A stretch of 64,000 bases of DNA from Vibrio zhugei. Lineage in GTDB: Bacteria > Pseudomonadota > Gammaproteobacteria > Enterobacterales > Vibrionaceae. Of this stretch, positions 28,071 to 36,036 are shown piece after piece. The notes beneath the pieces were generated by a model. The model ran no database searches and was not told the DNA's origin. It worked only from the letters and a program-made list of their open reading frames with translations. The translations under genes were made by a program, and so were the position numbers. How positions within the stretch are numbered: the stretch's first letter is position 1; the number at the start of each line of letters is the position of its first letter. The DNA lies in the NCBI RefSeq assembly GCF_003716875.1, contig NZ_CP033077.1, forward strand, positions 1-64,000. The letters are read 5' to 3'.

Positions 28071-28562
28071 ATGAAGATTTTATATTTCGACGTGCTTAGT
28101 TTGTTCTATTCGAATGAATATTTTCACCGCAATGCAAGTATACATGCCAAGTATAAAGAATGGTTTAATACTCGAACAAAGACACTTTTAGAAATGGTGG
28201 AACCGGATTTTCAAGCCATCGGCAATCTAAGAGATGCGGCATCAGAAGCAGGGCTATTACTTTACCCTTTTGGGAGCTGTTACGACCGAGAATACCTTAT
28301 TGAACATGGGGTGTTCTCCAGCGATGAATTAGCGCCTGAAACAGCATTACCATTAAGGATGCAAATGGACGACAACAACCCTGTGCGCAGGATGATAGCT
28401 CATGCATATAGATTGAATGCTCAATGGTATGTCTGCGGAGATATTGGTTCTGAGGAACTATTACAACCTTATCCGGAACGTTACTTACGTTCAGACTTTG
28501 GAAAGGGCGTCACTAGTCAGCTCATCTCTAAAATACGCGGCTTAAAATCAGCAGATTATTAA
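28071..28562 (+). CDS. Degenerate HAD-like protein (helicase cluster)
   Basis: 163 residues. The start MKILYFDVLSLFYSNEYF resembles the first strand of HAD phosphatases, but the DxD is DVL, so the second Asp is absent. The later pattern (WYVCGDIGSEELL...YLRSDFGKGVTSQLISKI) resembles the end of HAD-like domains found with RNA-repair and contact-system proteins. If so it is catalytically dead or a regulator. The assignment is tentative, by eye only. GAGGGT ribosome site before the ATG; same operon as the helicase by spacing. Confidence 0.5.
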   Translation: MKILYFDVLSLFYSNEYFHRNASIHAKYKEWFNTRTKTLLEMVEPDFQAIGNLRDAASEAGLLLYPFGSCYDREYLIEHGVFSSDELAPETALPLRMQMDDNNPVRRMIAHAYRLNAQWYVCGDIGSEELLQPYPERYLRSDFGKGVTSQLISKIRGLKSADY

Positions 28563-28584
28563 ATTGACTTAAGGAACAGTGTCG

Positions 28585-28884
28585 ATGTTTTTTAGAAAAA
28601 GACGAACTGTAGAGCAGATTTTAGCTTCCTTTGAAAGCGGAAACTGTACTGATGATTTCCCTTCTCTTGAAAGATTAAAATTGTACGAACAGTGGAAATC
28701 AGGAACTGCCCAAAAGATACTTGATGGGGTTTTATCGTATCAAGAACAGCGCTTGCTGGTAGAACTACAAGAAGTTAAACAAGCGATTTATCATTCATAC
28801 AAAAGACAATTGGTATCGTTTTCGGTAAAAGTAGCAGCAATTATTGCTGTAAACATTGTTGTATATGTAACTCAATTTACGTAG
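28585..28884 (+). CDS. Small tail-anchored membrane protein (helicase cluster)
   Basis: About 99 residues. A basic N-terminus (MFFRKRRTVEQIL), a helical middle and a single C-terminal hydrophobic helix (FSVKVAAIIAVNIVVYVTQF) suggest a cytosolic domain anchored in the inner membrane. The ATG at 28585 is preferred to the GTG at 28579 because AAGGA lies 9 nt upstream. Last gene of the putative operon; such a protein could be a membrane effector. Confidence 0.6.
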   Translation: MFFRKRRTVEQILASFESGNCTDDFPSLERLKLYEQWKSGTAQKILDGVLSYQEQRLLVELQEVKQAIYHSYKRQLVSFSVKVAAIIAVNIVVYVTQFT

Positions 28885-29089
28885 AAGAAACAGAGCGTGT
28901 CCTAGTTCAATCCAACATACTTAATCGTTTGATATTCGCGATACCGAATTCCATTTCTGTCTTGACGATGAATTAGCACTATGAATTCGGATTAAAGGTG
29001 GTTGAAAGCCTTGAGTTGCAGCCACCTCTTCAATCTCCAGGATCACATCATATCGTGACCTTAAATATTTGACATAAGAGAGTCTCAAT

Positions 29090-29392
29090 ATGAGTCGTAG
29101 CGTAAAAGTATTTTTGTATGGGTGGTATACAGGGCTACTTGTTGAAGATCGCTCTGGTTTTACTTTTGAATATGATGATAACTATAACGGTCCACCCTTA
29201 TCGATAAGTCTCCCTATGGTTAAGAAAAAATATCATAGTAAAGAGCTACATCCTTTCTTTAGAAGTTTGGCTCCGGAAGGATGGCTTCTAAAGCAATACT
29301 CAAAGCATCAAAAAATAGATGAAAGAGATACATTTCAAATGCTATGCAACAACGGTAAAGACATGATTGGGGCTGTTACATTCGAGCTTTGA
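29090..29392 (+). CDS. Orphan HipA N-terminal-domain protein (HipS-like)
   Basis: A 100-residue protein corresponding only to the N-terminal domain of HipA: VKVFLYGWYTGLLVEDRSGFTFEYDD, PLSISLPM, LHPFFRSLAPEGWLL, DTFQMLCNNGKDMIGAVTFE. In tripartite HipBST systems this domain is a separate protein (HipS) that neutralises the kinase HipT. Here no kinase follows: an IS66 fragment starts about 70 bp downstream and no HipB is adjacent, so this seems a leftover of a toxin-antitoxin locus. The ribosome site before the ATG is AAGAGAG. Confidence 0.7.
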   Translation: MSRSVKVFLYGWYTGLLVEDRSGFTFEYDDNYNGPPLSISLPMVKKKYHSKELHPFFRSLAPEGWLLKQYSKHQKIDERDTFQMLCNNGKDMIGAVTFEL

Positions 29393-29454
29393 GCCAATGT
29401 GTGCGGGGGGAGGATGATGCTGGATATAGACATTGAGATGATTCTAGGTCAAAC

Positions 29455-29905
29455 ACGACTGTGTAAACAGGGTTTCCTGACGATACAGCGGAAGCGCGTA
29501 CTGATATTTACCGAGGATAATGTTGGCAAGCAGACTTTCAGTGGCGAAGCTTTTGGGGATGATGCTCTCTGGAGCAGGCTGCTGGTGAATACGTCTCGTC
29601 TCTGCTTTTTGTTCGCACTGACGACAAGCGTATTTCGGGCGGACAACCTCCAACACTTTTAATACCGCTGGCGTGAACTCCAGCTTTTCACTACGGTCTT
29701 CGCCGATTTTATGGAGAGTATGTTGACAGCAAGGACATTGCTTATCGTGCTCATCAAGGTCAAGAACAAGAATTTCACGCGGTAAGTCTTTAGGCAGTGG
29801 TTGACGTTTACCACGACGTTTGGTGGTGGTCGTTGTCGTGACAACTTCCTCTTCAGCTTTAGCGGCTTCGCATTCCGCTTCATTGAAGAGGTCACCCTGC
29901 TGTGT
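29455..29905 (-). pseudogene. IS66 tnpC internal fragment
   Basis: About 150 codons on the minus strand in one frame, equivalent to residues ~65-215 of the TnpC at 42054: QGDLFNEAECEA, then a TTTTTTKRRGKR linker, CPCCQHTL, CRQCEQ, and LGKYQYALPLYRQETLFTQS. It has no start and breaks off into TGT-TTG-ACC-TAG. It is a third, more divergent IS66 type. Confidence 0.85.
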
Positions 29906-29916
29906 GAGTAGAATAA

Positions 29917-29982
29917 AGTCTCATACTGAGTATTAAAGTATCATACTAAAATGGCAGCGATCGCATCGGTACGCTGCCATTT
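29917..29982. repeat. AGTATGAKACT direct repeat and adjacent inverted repeat
   Basis: On the minus strand AGTATGATACT (29937-29947) and AGTATGAGACT (29917-29927) are spaced 20 bp apart. The 14-mer AGTATGATACTTTA recurs at 49321-49334 just before the second intA. Next to it is an 11-bp inverted repeat AAATGGCAGCG/CGCTGCCATTT (29949-29982). It may be a recombinase or attachment-end remnant. Confidence 0.45.
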
Positions 29983-30060
29983 CTAAAACGTTTTGCCCCG
30001 AAACGTGCTAGCGTTGTTGCTCGTAATATTTCAGTTCGCCAAAAATTAACTTAATTTATC

Positions 30061-31412
30061 GGTTCTTCTCCGTTTACATGAGCTTGACAGATGGATAAAA
30101 GATTGAGGATGTCTCTGGGACAGAGATTTGTTTAATCTTCAATTTAAAATATTCAGTATCTCTTATCCCTCTGGCTCTTTTCCTCAACATACCAATCGAT
30201 ACATTTCCAGCTTCAATTGCGGCACTGGTTAAATGGTAAGTTGCGTAGTTACAGATCCCTTTTTTATGTCGCTGTAGTGTCCCAACAAAGCTTTGTAAAC
30301 TCAGTATTCCTGACTGCATTGCCAAGTGGCACCATTGCTCAAGCTTTTGTTCCATTTCTGGGTAGTTCGTGCTGTTCCAGATTTGTTGAAGCTGTTCTTT
30401 CATCATGTAGATAAAACAAAGGTGTTTGTTGGATTCCAGTAACTCATCGAGCTTATCTGATTGTGAAGAAGACAGTTTTCCTGCGTTTTTTAGTAGTAAA
30501 AACAGAGAGCCTTTTATCAGTTTTTTGTCTTTGTGATTTTCGGCTTTTTTAAATTCAAATGAACGCTCTTTCCGTATTATCTTGCTATATAACTGCATGA
30601 CATGAAAACGGTCAAAGACGATATCTGCATTGGGTAGATGCTCTGTGACCGCCTTTATATAGGAATCGCCCATATCCATAGCTACAGCTTTAATTTGTTC
30701 AGCGGTTGCTCGAGATAACTGTGTTAAAAAACGACTTAATGTATCGCTTGTCCTTCCATGTTCAACCCATATCAAGCGACCTGTATTCATATCGTAAACC
30801 ACCGTCATATAATCATGCCCTTTAGCTCTAGCGACTTCATCAACACCGATATGAGTCAATCCAGTAAGCAGTGCCGGGTCACTGGGAGGAAACGTCCGAT
30901 TCAATAACGCTTTATCGATATTTTTGACGGTTTCCCATAGCAAACCAAAATGTTTTGCTATTACGCTAATCGGCATATGACGGCATAACCCGCTAATCTG
31001 GTGACAGAAGCGTTTTGAGTATCGAACACCTTTCTCAAAAAATTCACTTTCCTCAATAAGTCGAACGCCGTCAGTATTTCTGGTTTGAGCTAATTCAATA
31101 TGAACACGACATTGGAGACCACTAATCGGTAAGTCATGAATAATTCGAGTGAGATAGGTATTAACTGTACTCCGCTGTAGGGAGTTTGGCGTTTTGACTG
31201 AAAATCGACGGTCTCTACGGCAGAAAACATCAATAGACTGAGAATGAGTATCGAGTTTAACAGAGCGAATAACCTGTCCATCAATACGTAAAAGACCAGA
31301 AATAGAATAAGTCAAAATACAGCTCTAACATACCAACTATAAATATATTAATAATCAGTATGATAGAGATTGATGTGTATGGGAATCAGACTCATCAAAG
31401 CGGAGAAGAGCC
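30061..31412 (-). mobile_element. ISL3-family element with 8-bp target duplication
   Basis: 1352 bp. Terminal repeats GGTTCTTCTCCG (left) and GGCTCTTCTCCG (right, reverse complement) continue with 18 of 22 matching positions. AATTTATC is duplicated on both sides (30053-30060, 31413-31420), the family's 8-bp duplication. Confidence 0.93.
30074..31315 (-). CDS. ISL3 transposase
   Basis: 413 residues, full length. An N-terminal zinc-binding/HTH region is followed by the DDE domain: IGVDEVARAKGHDYMTVVYD (first Asp), AVAMDMGDSYIKAV, and IVFDRFHVMQLYSKIIRKER (second Asp). The C-terminal HLTSAAIEAGNVSIGMLRKRARGIRD replaces the usual SN-x-E-G-N helix. Intact and probably active given the perfect duplication. 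Confidence 0.92.
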   Translation of the reverse strand: MTYSISGLLRIDGQVIRSVKLDTHSQSIDVFCRRDRRFSVKTPNSLQRSTVNTYLTRIIHDLPISGLQCRVHIELAQTRNTDGVRLIEESEFFEKGVRYSKRFCHQISGLCRHMPISVIAKHFGLLWETVKNIDKALLNRTFPPSDPALLTGLTHIGVDEVARAKGHDYMTVVYDMNTGRLIWVEHGRTSDTLSRFLTQLSRATAEQIKAVAMDMGDSYIKAVTEHLPNADIVFDRFHVMQLYSKIIRKERSFEFKKAENHKDKKLIKGSLFLLLKNAGKLSSSQSDKLDELLESNKHLCFIYMMKEQLQQIWNSTNYPEMEQKLEQWCHLAMQSGILSLQSFVGTLQRHKKGICNYATYHLTSAAIEAGNVSIGMLRKRARGIRDTEYFKLKIKQISVPETSSIFYPSVKLM

Positions 31413-31527
31413 AATTTATCTAATAGCCATAACATTGAATAGAGCATCTGTTTTGTGATAACTAAGATTATTTAGTCGAAAAGATGTCTGTAGAATTGGT
31501 CATAATTTCTAATTTCCTAACAATACA

Positions 31528-32583
31528 ATGTCACACAGAATTACTAGAAACGTCGGTTATAAAAAAATATTTCCAATGTCACTCGTAGAAGACGACTCTT
31601 TCTGCCATTACTGTGGCCAAAAATCGAGTGTAGAAGTCCGTCTAGAATGGGACCATGTGCCAGCACTAAATGTGGCAATACCAGATTATGCGGTTGACAT
31701 AAGGAAAACACTGATACGATCTTGCCAAGAATGTAATGGTCTTGCTTCAGATGTCCCACATCTTGACTATTTGGAGCGTCATTTGTGGTTAAAAGGTGCA
31801 TTGTTGCGTCGGTACAAACGTTTATTGTTGGCTTATGATGGTAAGGAGGTTTCTACACTTGGTCTAGATGAGCGGCTTACCGCCACAATTAATAACGGCA
31901 TGTTCCGTTACGACGAAACAATGAGGAGGATTGGCTTTGGAATACGCGATGTCTCCGATATTGAATCTCCTATACTTGAGCTAAAGAACAACGCAAAAAT
32001 AAAGTTGCGTGAAGCACTTACAGCATTCATGTATGGTATTCCTACAGAGCAAGAAGATGATAAACCATCTGAAGATTTTACCGATATTGATGCCGATGAA
32101 GATATCAAGATCGACTTACCACCATATCCATATACTGACTTTATAGATTTTCTTGCTTCAGAAATAGAAAACGGATCGTCTATTAAAGATGATAAAACTT
32201 ACTTCTCTTGGTGCAAAAAATACCCTTCAAGAACTGAACTTTTAGAACTTCCCTCTATATCACCAGCCAAATATTTTGGTAAATCTTGGGAAACAATTTT
32301 TTTAGATTCAAATAAACAAGTTACTTTGATTGAGTTTGATGAAGAAACCGAAGATATCGAATCTATTCATCCCCCGAAGAAGATAGATACATACTCTTTA
32401 GAAAACAACAAAAGACTTAATGTCCTTCAGAAGCGGAAAAGGATTTATGAATTATATGGTAAAGACTTTTACATTAAACAAATTGGACTAAGGCATGTGT
32501 TTTATCGCTGCGCTATTCATGGAGATCAAGTAACTCCTCTTGATGCGATGTTAGAAGGTTTGTGCTGTTGTAGCCAGCAGTAA
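31528..32583 (+). CDS. HNH-like zinc-motif protein of unknown function
   Basis: 351 residues. The N-terminal module FCHYCGQKSSVEVRLEWDHV, then CQECNGLASD, matches the HNH endonuclease pattern (paired CxxC zinc knuckles around D-H, with the terminal N of CxxCN). The rest is acidic and helical and not recognised, ending in an unusual cysteine-rich tail (GLCCCSQQ). It lies between the ISL3 element and the cassette array; no partner gene. A nuclease with a defence or anti-plasmid role is possible but inferred. Confidence 0.6.
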   Translation: MSHRITRNVGYKKIFPMSLVEDDSFCHYCGQKSSVEVRLEWDHVPALNVAIPDYAVDIRKTLIRSCQECNGLASDVPHLDYLERHLWLKGALLRRYKRLLLAYDGKEVSTLGLDERLTATINNGMFRYDETMRRIGFGIRDVSDIESPILELKNNAKIKLREALTAFMYGIPTEQEDDKPSEDFTDIDADEDIKIDLPPYPYTDFIDFLASEIENGSSIKDDKTYFSWCKKYPSRTELLELPSISPAKYFGKSWETIFLDSNKQVTLIEFDEETEDIESIHPPKKIDTYSLENNKRLNVLQKRKRIYELYGKDFYIKQIGLRHVFYRCAIHGDQVTPLDAMLEGLCCCSQQ

Positions 32584-32923
32584 ATATCAAGTACTGAATA
32601 GCTAATTAAGCAAAGTCAGTGACTCATAAATATTCAGAGGTGAGTTGACGGGGCATGTAACATAGTAATGCCCCATTGTGTGCCAGCCTAAGACTTGGGA
32701 CACATTTCTTTTGTCATCATTTGACCTATTATTTTCTAATAACTAAATATGTAATCAGTTTTGTATGGGATGTTATACCGACAGTGTCTTCATTTTGAAT
32801 TTTTTGTTTTATCTTTTAATAAATAAAACAATATGATAAGTAACTGTATTCGGTATTTTCTCTGCATTTATATGGAATGTGTCTAGTTAAAAAATACTGT
32901 TATGTGGCAAATGGAGTTCATAC
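32584..32923. other. Intergenic region before first cassette
   Basis: 340 bp with no gene. A hairpin GGGGCATG/ATGCCCC lies near 32650 without a T run. No integron integrase and no recognisable attI; the last bases before the ATG (CTGTTATGTGGC, ~32898) could be a degenerate attC core. Confidence 0.35.
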
Positions 32924-33427
32924 ATGGGAAGAGAGATTGCACCTCAAGAATTAAGCTATTTCTATCAAAAAACAGGAGAAGCAATCTGGCATCTTCAGTT
33001 TGTAGAAGACTACCTAATTAAGTTGTACTTAGTTGGTTCTGTTCATCTAAATATCAATGGCATAACGCGACAAAATGCAGAGTCGAAGTGTAAGCAATTT
33101 GCAAAAAAAACTTTAGGGCAATTAATTGGCCTACTTGATGGCAGTGAGATTGTTTCGGATGAATTTGTCGATAAATTGAAAGCCTATAATGATATAAGAA
33201 AGTGGGTTGTTCATAACTCAATGCGAGAAACCGAAAATTGCCTGTATTCTCAAGAAGACCGAGATTATTTCATAAGTCGAACGACAAAATTTACTGATAT
33301 GTCTGTTGAAATTCAAAAGGGCATTGAAGCGAGAATGTGGGAAATAACGATAGATGGTGGAATTTCTCCAGAAAAAGTTATGGCTCATGCAAATGCTACC
33401 GTTGAGCAGTGGAAAAAAGCCACATAA
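32924..33427 (+). CDS. Cassette protein with HEPN-like RxxxxH motif
   Basis: 167 residues, mostly helical. The motif NDIRKWVVHNSM at residues ~90-101 fits the R-x4-H signature of HEPN ribonuclease toxins, placed between two helices as expected. No antitoxin gene is evident in the same cassette. The stop codon lies inside the attC site, typical of integron cassettes. HEPN assignment rests on one motif and predicted helicity. Confidence 0.5.
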   Translation: MGREIAPQELSYFYQKTGEAIWHLQFVEDYLIKLYLVGSVHLNINGITRQNAESKCKQFAKKTLGQLIGLLDGSEIVSDEFVDKLKAYNDIRKWVVHNSMRETENCLYSQEDRDYFISRTTKFTDMSVEIQKGIEARMWEITIDGGISPEKVMAHANATVEQWKKAT

Positions 33428-33547
33428 CAAACGCTTTAAGACGGATTCGCAACGCTCGGCGGTTTTGGTTTGATTTGGCTTTTGTGTTTACGGTGTAATA
33501 ATTGAGTGTTGTGGTAGCGTTGCTCACCACTTAAGCGGGCGTTAGTT
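33424..33547 (+). repeat. attC site 1 (VCR-like, 124 bp)
   Basis: Starts ATAACAAACGCTTTAAGACGG and ends TTAAGCGGGCGTTAGTT; the arms pair (CGCTTTAAG with CTTAAGCGGG) and the interior holds CGCAACGCTCGG/GTAGCGTTGCTCACC complements. Confidence 0.9.
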
Positions 33548-33595
33548 GCCTTCAAGCATTTACCTCATGGAAATATTGTAGATAAGGAGCCTTAG

Positions 33596-34666
33596 TTGGA
33601 AGACTTTGAAATAGTCGATTTAGCAACTGACGTTTTATCGAATGTTACAAGCTTAGTAAATGAGCGCTTATACTCTGAGCTAGGCGGAGAACTCAAAATC
33701 CTATGGAGTACGAAGAATTATTTTTATGCTTGTGCTTCTGTCGGTTCAAAAGTTGATGAACCTCCCAAGCATTACATTACGTTATCTTATGAAACTGCAG
33801 TTTTGCTTTATCGCGATATTGAGCTCTATTCGAAATATATAGAGTCTGGTATAGATAATGGAATGTTTGATAAGATCTTTAAAGACTTCAATTATCCTAA
33901 AACACTTTTCTTTCATTCTGATCAAGAACTAAGCTGCAAGCAAATGTTTATAAGTGGGATTACATGGATTTTCTATCACGAATTAGGTCACCTCATTCAA
34001 GAGCATGGATATATAAGAAAGAAGCATGGTTGTCATGTAGGTACCGATATAGTTGATTGCGCATCTAATGATATTGAAAATCATACTGTACTCTCAGGTA
34101 GACCTTCAGCTGTTTCACATGTTACGGAAATGGCAGCTGACTACTATGCGACAGTTTCATGCTTAATTGCGTTACTGATGCACTTTGAAGGTGAAGAGCT
34201 AGCGGCAGAGACAAGAAGTTTTACTTCTGCATTGGCTCTTGTTTTATATCGCTTTCATGGAATTAATCCGTACGAACGAACAGAAGTTCCATATGGCTCG
34301 CATCCTCAACCATTAATTAGGCTTGAGCAAACAATACCTCTAATCTTTGAGTTTTACGACAAGTTCGATCTTGCCGATGAAAGAAGCTGCAATTTAAATA
34401 GAGCAAACCTTGTTAATATTACTTCCTGGTCATCATTCACTGCAGGGATTTTTTGGCTTAAAAAAGGAAATCAGAAAGGCATTCCGGAAGACTTTATGAT
34501 TTCAGGAAGTTTACAAAGACCGGGTATGATTGAATATCATAGAGTTATGGTGGATATCTGGGATGCAATTAAGCCTGAGATAGACAAAGTTAAAAGGCAC
34601 TCTAATCCATATGCTGAATTACAGTTTAGTGACCAGTACAGAGAAATTCTACAAAATGGCGGCTAG
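33596..34666 (+). CDS. Cassette-borne zincin metalloprotease-like protein
   Basis: 356 residues from a TTG start preceded by AAGGAG. The zinc motif FYHELGHLIQEHG (~residues 125-137, HExxH) is followed about 50 residues later by TEMAADYYA, which could supply the third ligand and the conserved AD pair. This HExxH...ExxAD arrangement resembles peptidase families such as U49 (phage-exclusion Lit, which cleaves EF-Tu) or ImmA-like proteases, but no closer match is claimed. No signal peptide, so cytosolic. Confidence 0.6.
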   Translation: MEDFEIVDLATDVLSNVTSLVNERLYSELGGELKILWSTKNYFYACASVGSKVDEPPKHYITLSYETAVLLYRDIELYSKYIESGIDNGMFDKIFKDFNYPKTLFFHSDQELSCKQMFISGITWIFYHELGHLIQEHGYIRKKHGCHVGTDIVDCASNDIENHTVLSGRPSAVSHVTEMAADYYATVSCLIALLMHFEGEELAAETRSFTSALALVLYRFHGINPYERTEVPYGSHPQPLIRLEQTIPLIFEFYDKFDLADERSCNLNRANLVNITSWSSFTAGIFWLKKGNQKGIPEDFMISGSLQRPGMIEYHRVMVDIWDAIKPEIDKVKRHSNPYAELQFSDQYREILQNGG

Positions 34667-34741
34667 AAGACGCCTCGCTATGGTTAGTGTTTTGTAAGAA
34701 ATATGGCATACAAACTGTTTATGAGCCACAAGGATAATTCG

Positions 34742-35161
34742 ATGAAAGTTGATAAAGAATATTTGAAACAATTATTGGAAGCTTTTGAAAGCGCTGAAAG
34801 ACCAACTACCAATATTCGTGAACTTGAAGCTAAAGGCTTTCACTATGATGATGATAAATTTGTATTTCATACCGACATATTAGTTGATAAGGGATACATC
34901 GAGTCATTTGCTCAGAATGCTAGAGGTGTAGGCTATACAATGATGGGGAATGGTCAAAGAGGTTGGTCAGTTGTCCCAATTCGTCTGACAGCTTTTGGCC
35001 ATGATTTTATTGAATCTCTAAATGAACCCAATGTTTGGGCGGAAATTCAAGCCAATTTTAAAGAGTCAAGCTTAGACACAATCTCATCTGTCGCAAAAGA
35101 CCTAGCTAAAGGTTACGCAAAGCAAAAAGTCAAAGCATTACTCGAGGCTGCTGGCTCATAA
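34742..35161 (+). CDS. DUF2513-like cassette protein
   Basis: About 139 residues from ATG 34742 (AAGGA 9 nt upstream); an in-frame ATG at 34703 is less likely. The pattern MKVDKEYLKQLLEAFE...FHTDILVDKGYIES...IRLTAFGHDFIESL is that of DUF2513, a winged-helix-like family common in phages and cassettes, of unknown function. A C-terminal helix (LDTISSVAKDLAKGYAKQKV) is characteristic. The stop is embedded in a short attC. Confidence 0.65.
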   Translation: MKVDKEYLKQLLEAFESAERPTTNIRELEAKGFHYDDDKFVFHTDILVDKGYIESFAQNARGVGYTMMGNGQRGWSVVPIRLTAFGHDFIESLNEPNVWAEIQANFKESSLDTISSVAKDLAKGYAKQKVKALLEAAGS

Positions 35162-35195
35162 CAAAGCGTTGTCGCCCCTTAACGCAGCGTTATAC
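35158..35195 (+). repeat. attC site 2 (short, 38 bp)
   Basis: ATAAC-AAA-GCGTT, a 10-nt spacer, then AACGC-AG-C-GTTAT: paired R and L boxes are preserved, but the central spacer is minimal compared with the VCR-like neighbours. Confidence 0.65.
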
Positions 35196-35211
35196 ATTTT
35201 AGGTTTCATCT

Positions 35212-35751
35212 ATGTTTATAGTTTCTAAAAACGGAAATGAGGTAGAGTTTGCAGACGTAGAGTTTTCTTACGTCTCAGAAGTATTAAAGCCCATCGACGC
35301 TTCACTTTCTAAGCTCAACCATGAGATTTCCAAAGCAGATGTATGGAAGGTTGGTAGCTTATGTGATGAAGGCGAATACCTGATTGGACTAGGTTTTTGT
35401 ATTATGCAACGGTATATGTTTGACGTACTTAGGGACGTAAATCTTAAACCCTCAAAAGCTAGAAAATTAGGTCCTTGCAGTTCTTTCGGTGAGCCTGTTG
35501 CGGATCTTATACATACTGCTGCGAATTACTGGAAACATGAACCTGAGTGGCATATTTGGTTAGAAAAACTGAGCAAACAATCGCAAGACACTGTTGATAA
35601 AGTACTGCATCATAGGGATTCAGCCCATTACCCTCTATCTGATCTTCTGGCAGACTTAAATAATAGCTCGGATTTAACCCTTCTTGGTTGTTTGCCATAT
35701 CTAATTGATTGGCGAAAAGCTGTGTTTGAGTACACTGAAAAAAATGTATAA
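35212..35751 (+). CDS. Hypothetical cassette protein, 179 aa
   Basis: Not recognised. Soluble and helical with several Trp (YWKHEPEWHIWLEKL). The segment RDSAHYPLSDLLADL and the overall layout resemble small cassette proteins of unknown role. The stop overlaps attC site 3. Confidence 0.6.
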   Translation: MFIVSKNGNEVEFADVEFSYVSEVLKPIDASLSKLNHEISKADVWKVGSLCDEGEYLIGLGFCIMQRYMFDVLRDVNLKPSKARKLGPCSSFGEPVADLIHTAANYWKHEPEWHIWLEKLSKQSQDTVDKVLHHRDSAHYPLSDLLADLNNSSDLTLLGCLPYLIDWRKAVFEYTEKNV

Positions 35752-35827
35752 CAAACGCTTCAAGACGGACTCATAAACGCCTGCCATTTTCGCACACGTT
35801 CATTCGGAACTTAAGCGGGTGTTACCC
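35748..35827 (+). repeat. attC site 3 (80 bp)
   Basis: ATAACAAACGCTTCAAGACGG at the left arm and ACTTAAGCGGGTGTTACCC at the right; shorter interior than site 1. Confidence 0.85.
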
Positions 35828-36036
35828 ATAGAAATTTTTATCCGAAATTCACCTGATACAGCCGACATCCTAGCTTGTTTTTGTCCATCTTCGAGCTAGC
35901 TGATTTGGCTAGCTCAGATCTGCCCCATTCCTTTTCAGGAACCGTCTAATAATTTTTACTAAGTGAAACACTGCAATACTTAAAGTAATGCGTTCAACCC
36001 TTCCACGAATGAGCTGAGGCGCATTACATTTTTACT

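Noticed and set aside
29090..29392. Complete HipBST toxin-antitoxin system
   Set aside because: Only the HipS-like part exists; no adjacent HTH HipB or kinase.
29399..29662. 87-codon + frame after the HipS-like gene
   Set aside because: Antisense reading of the IS66 tnpC fragment.
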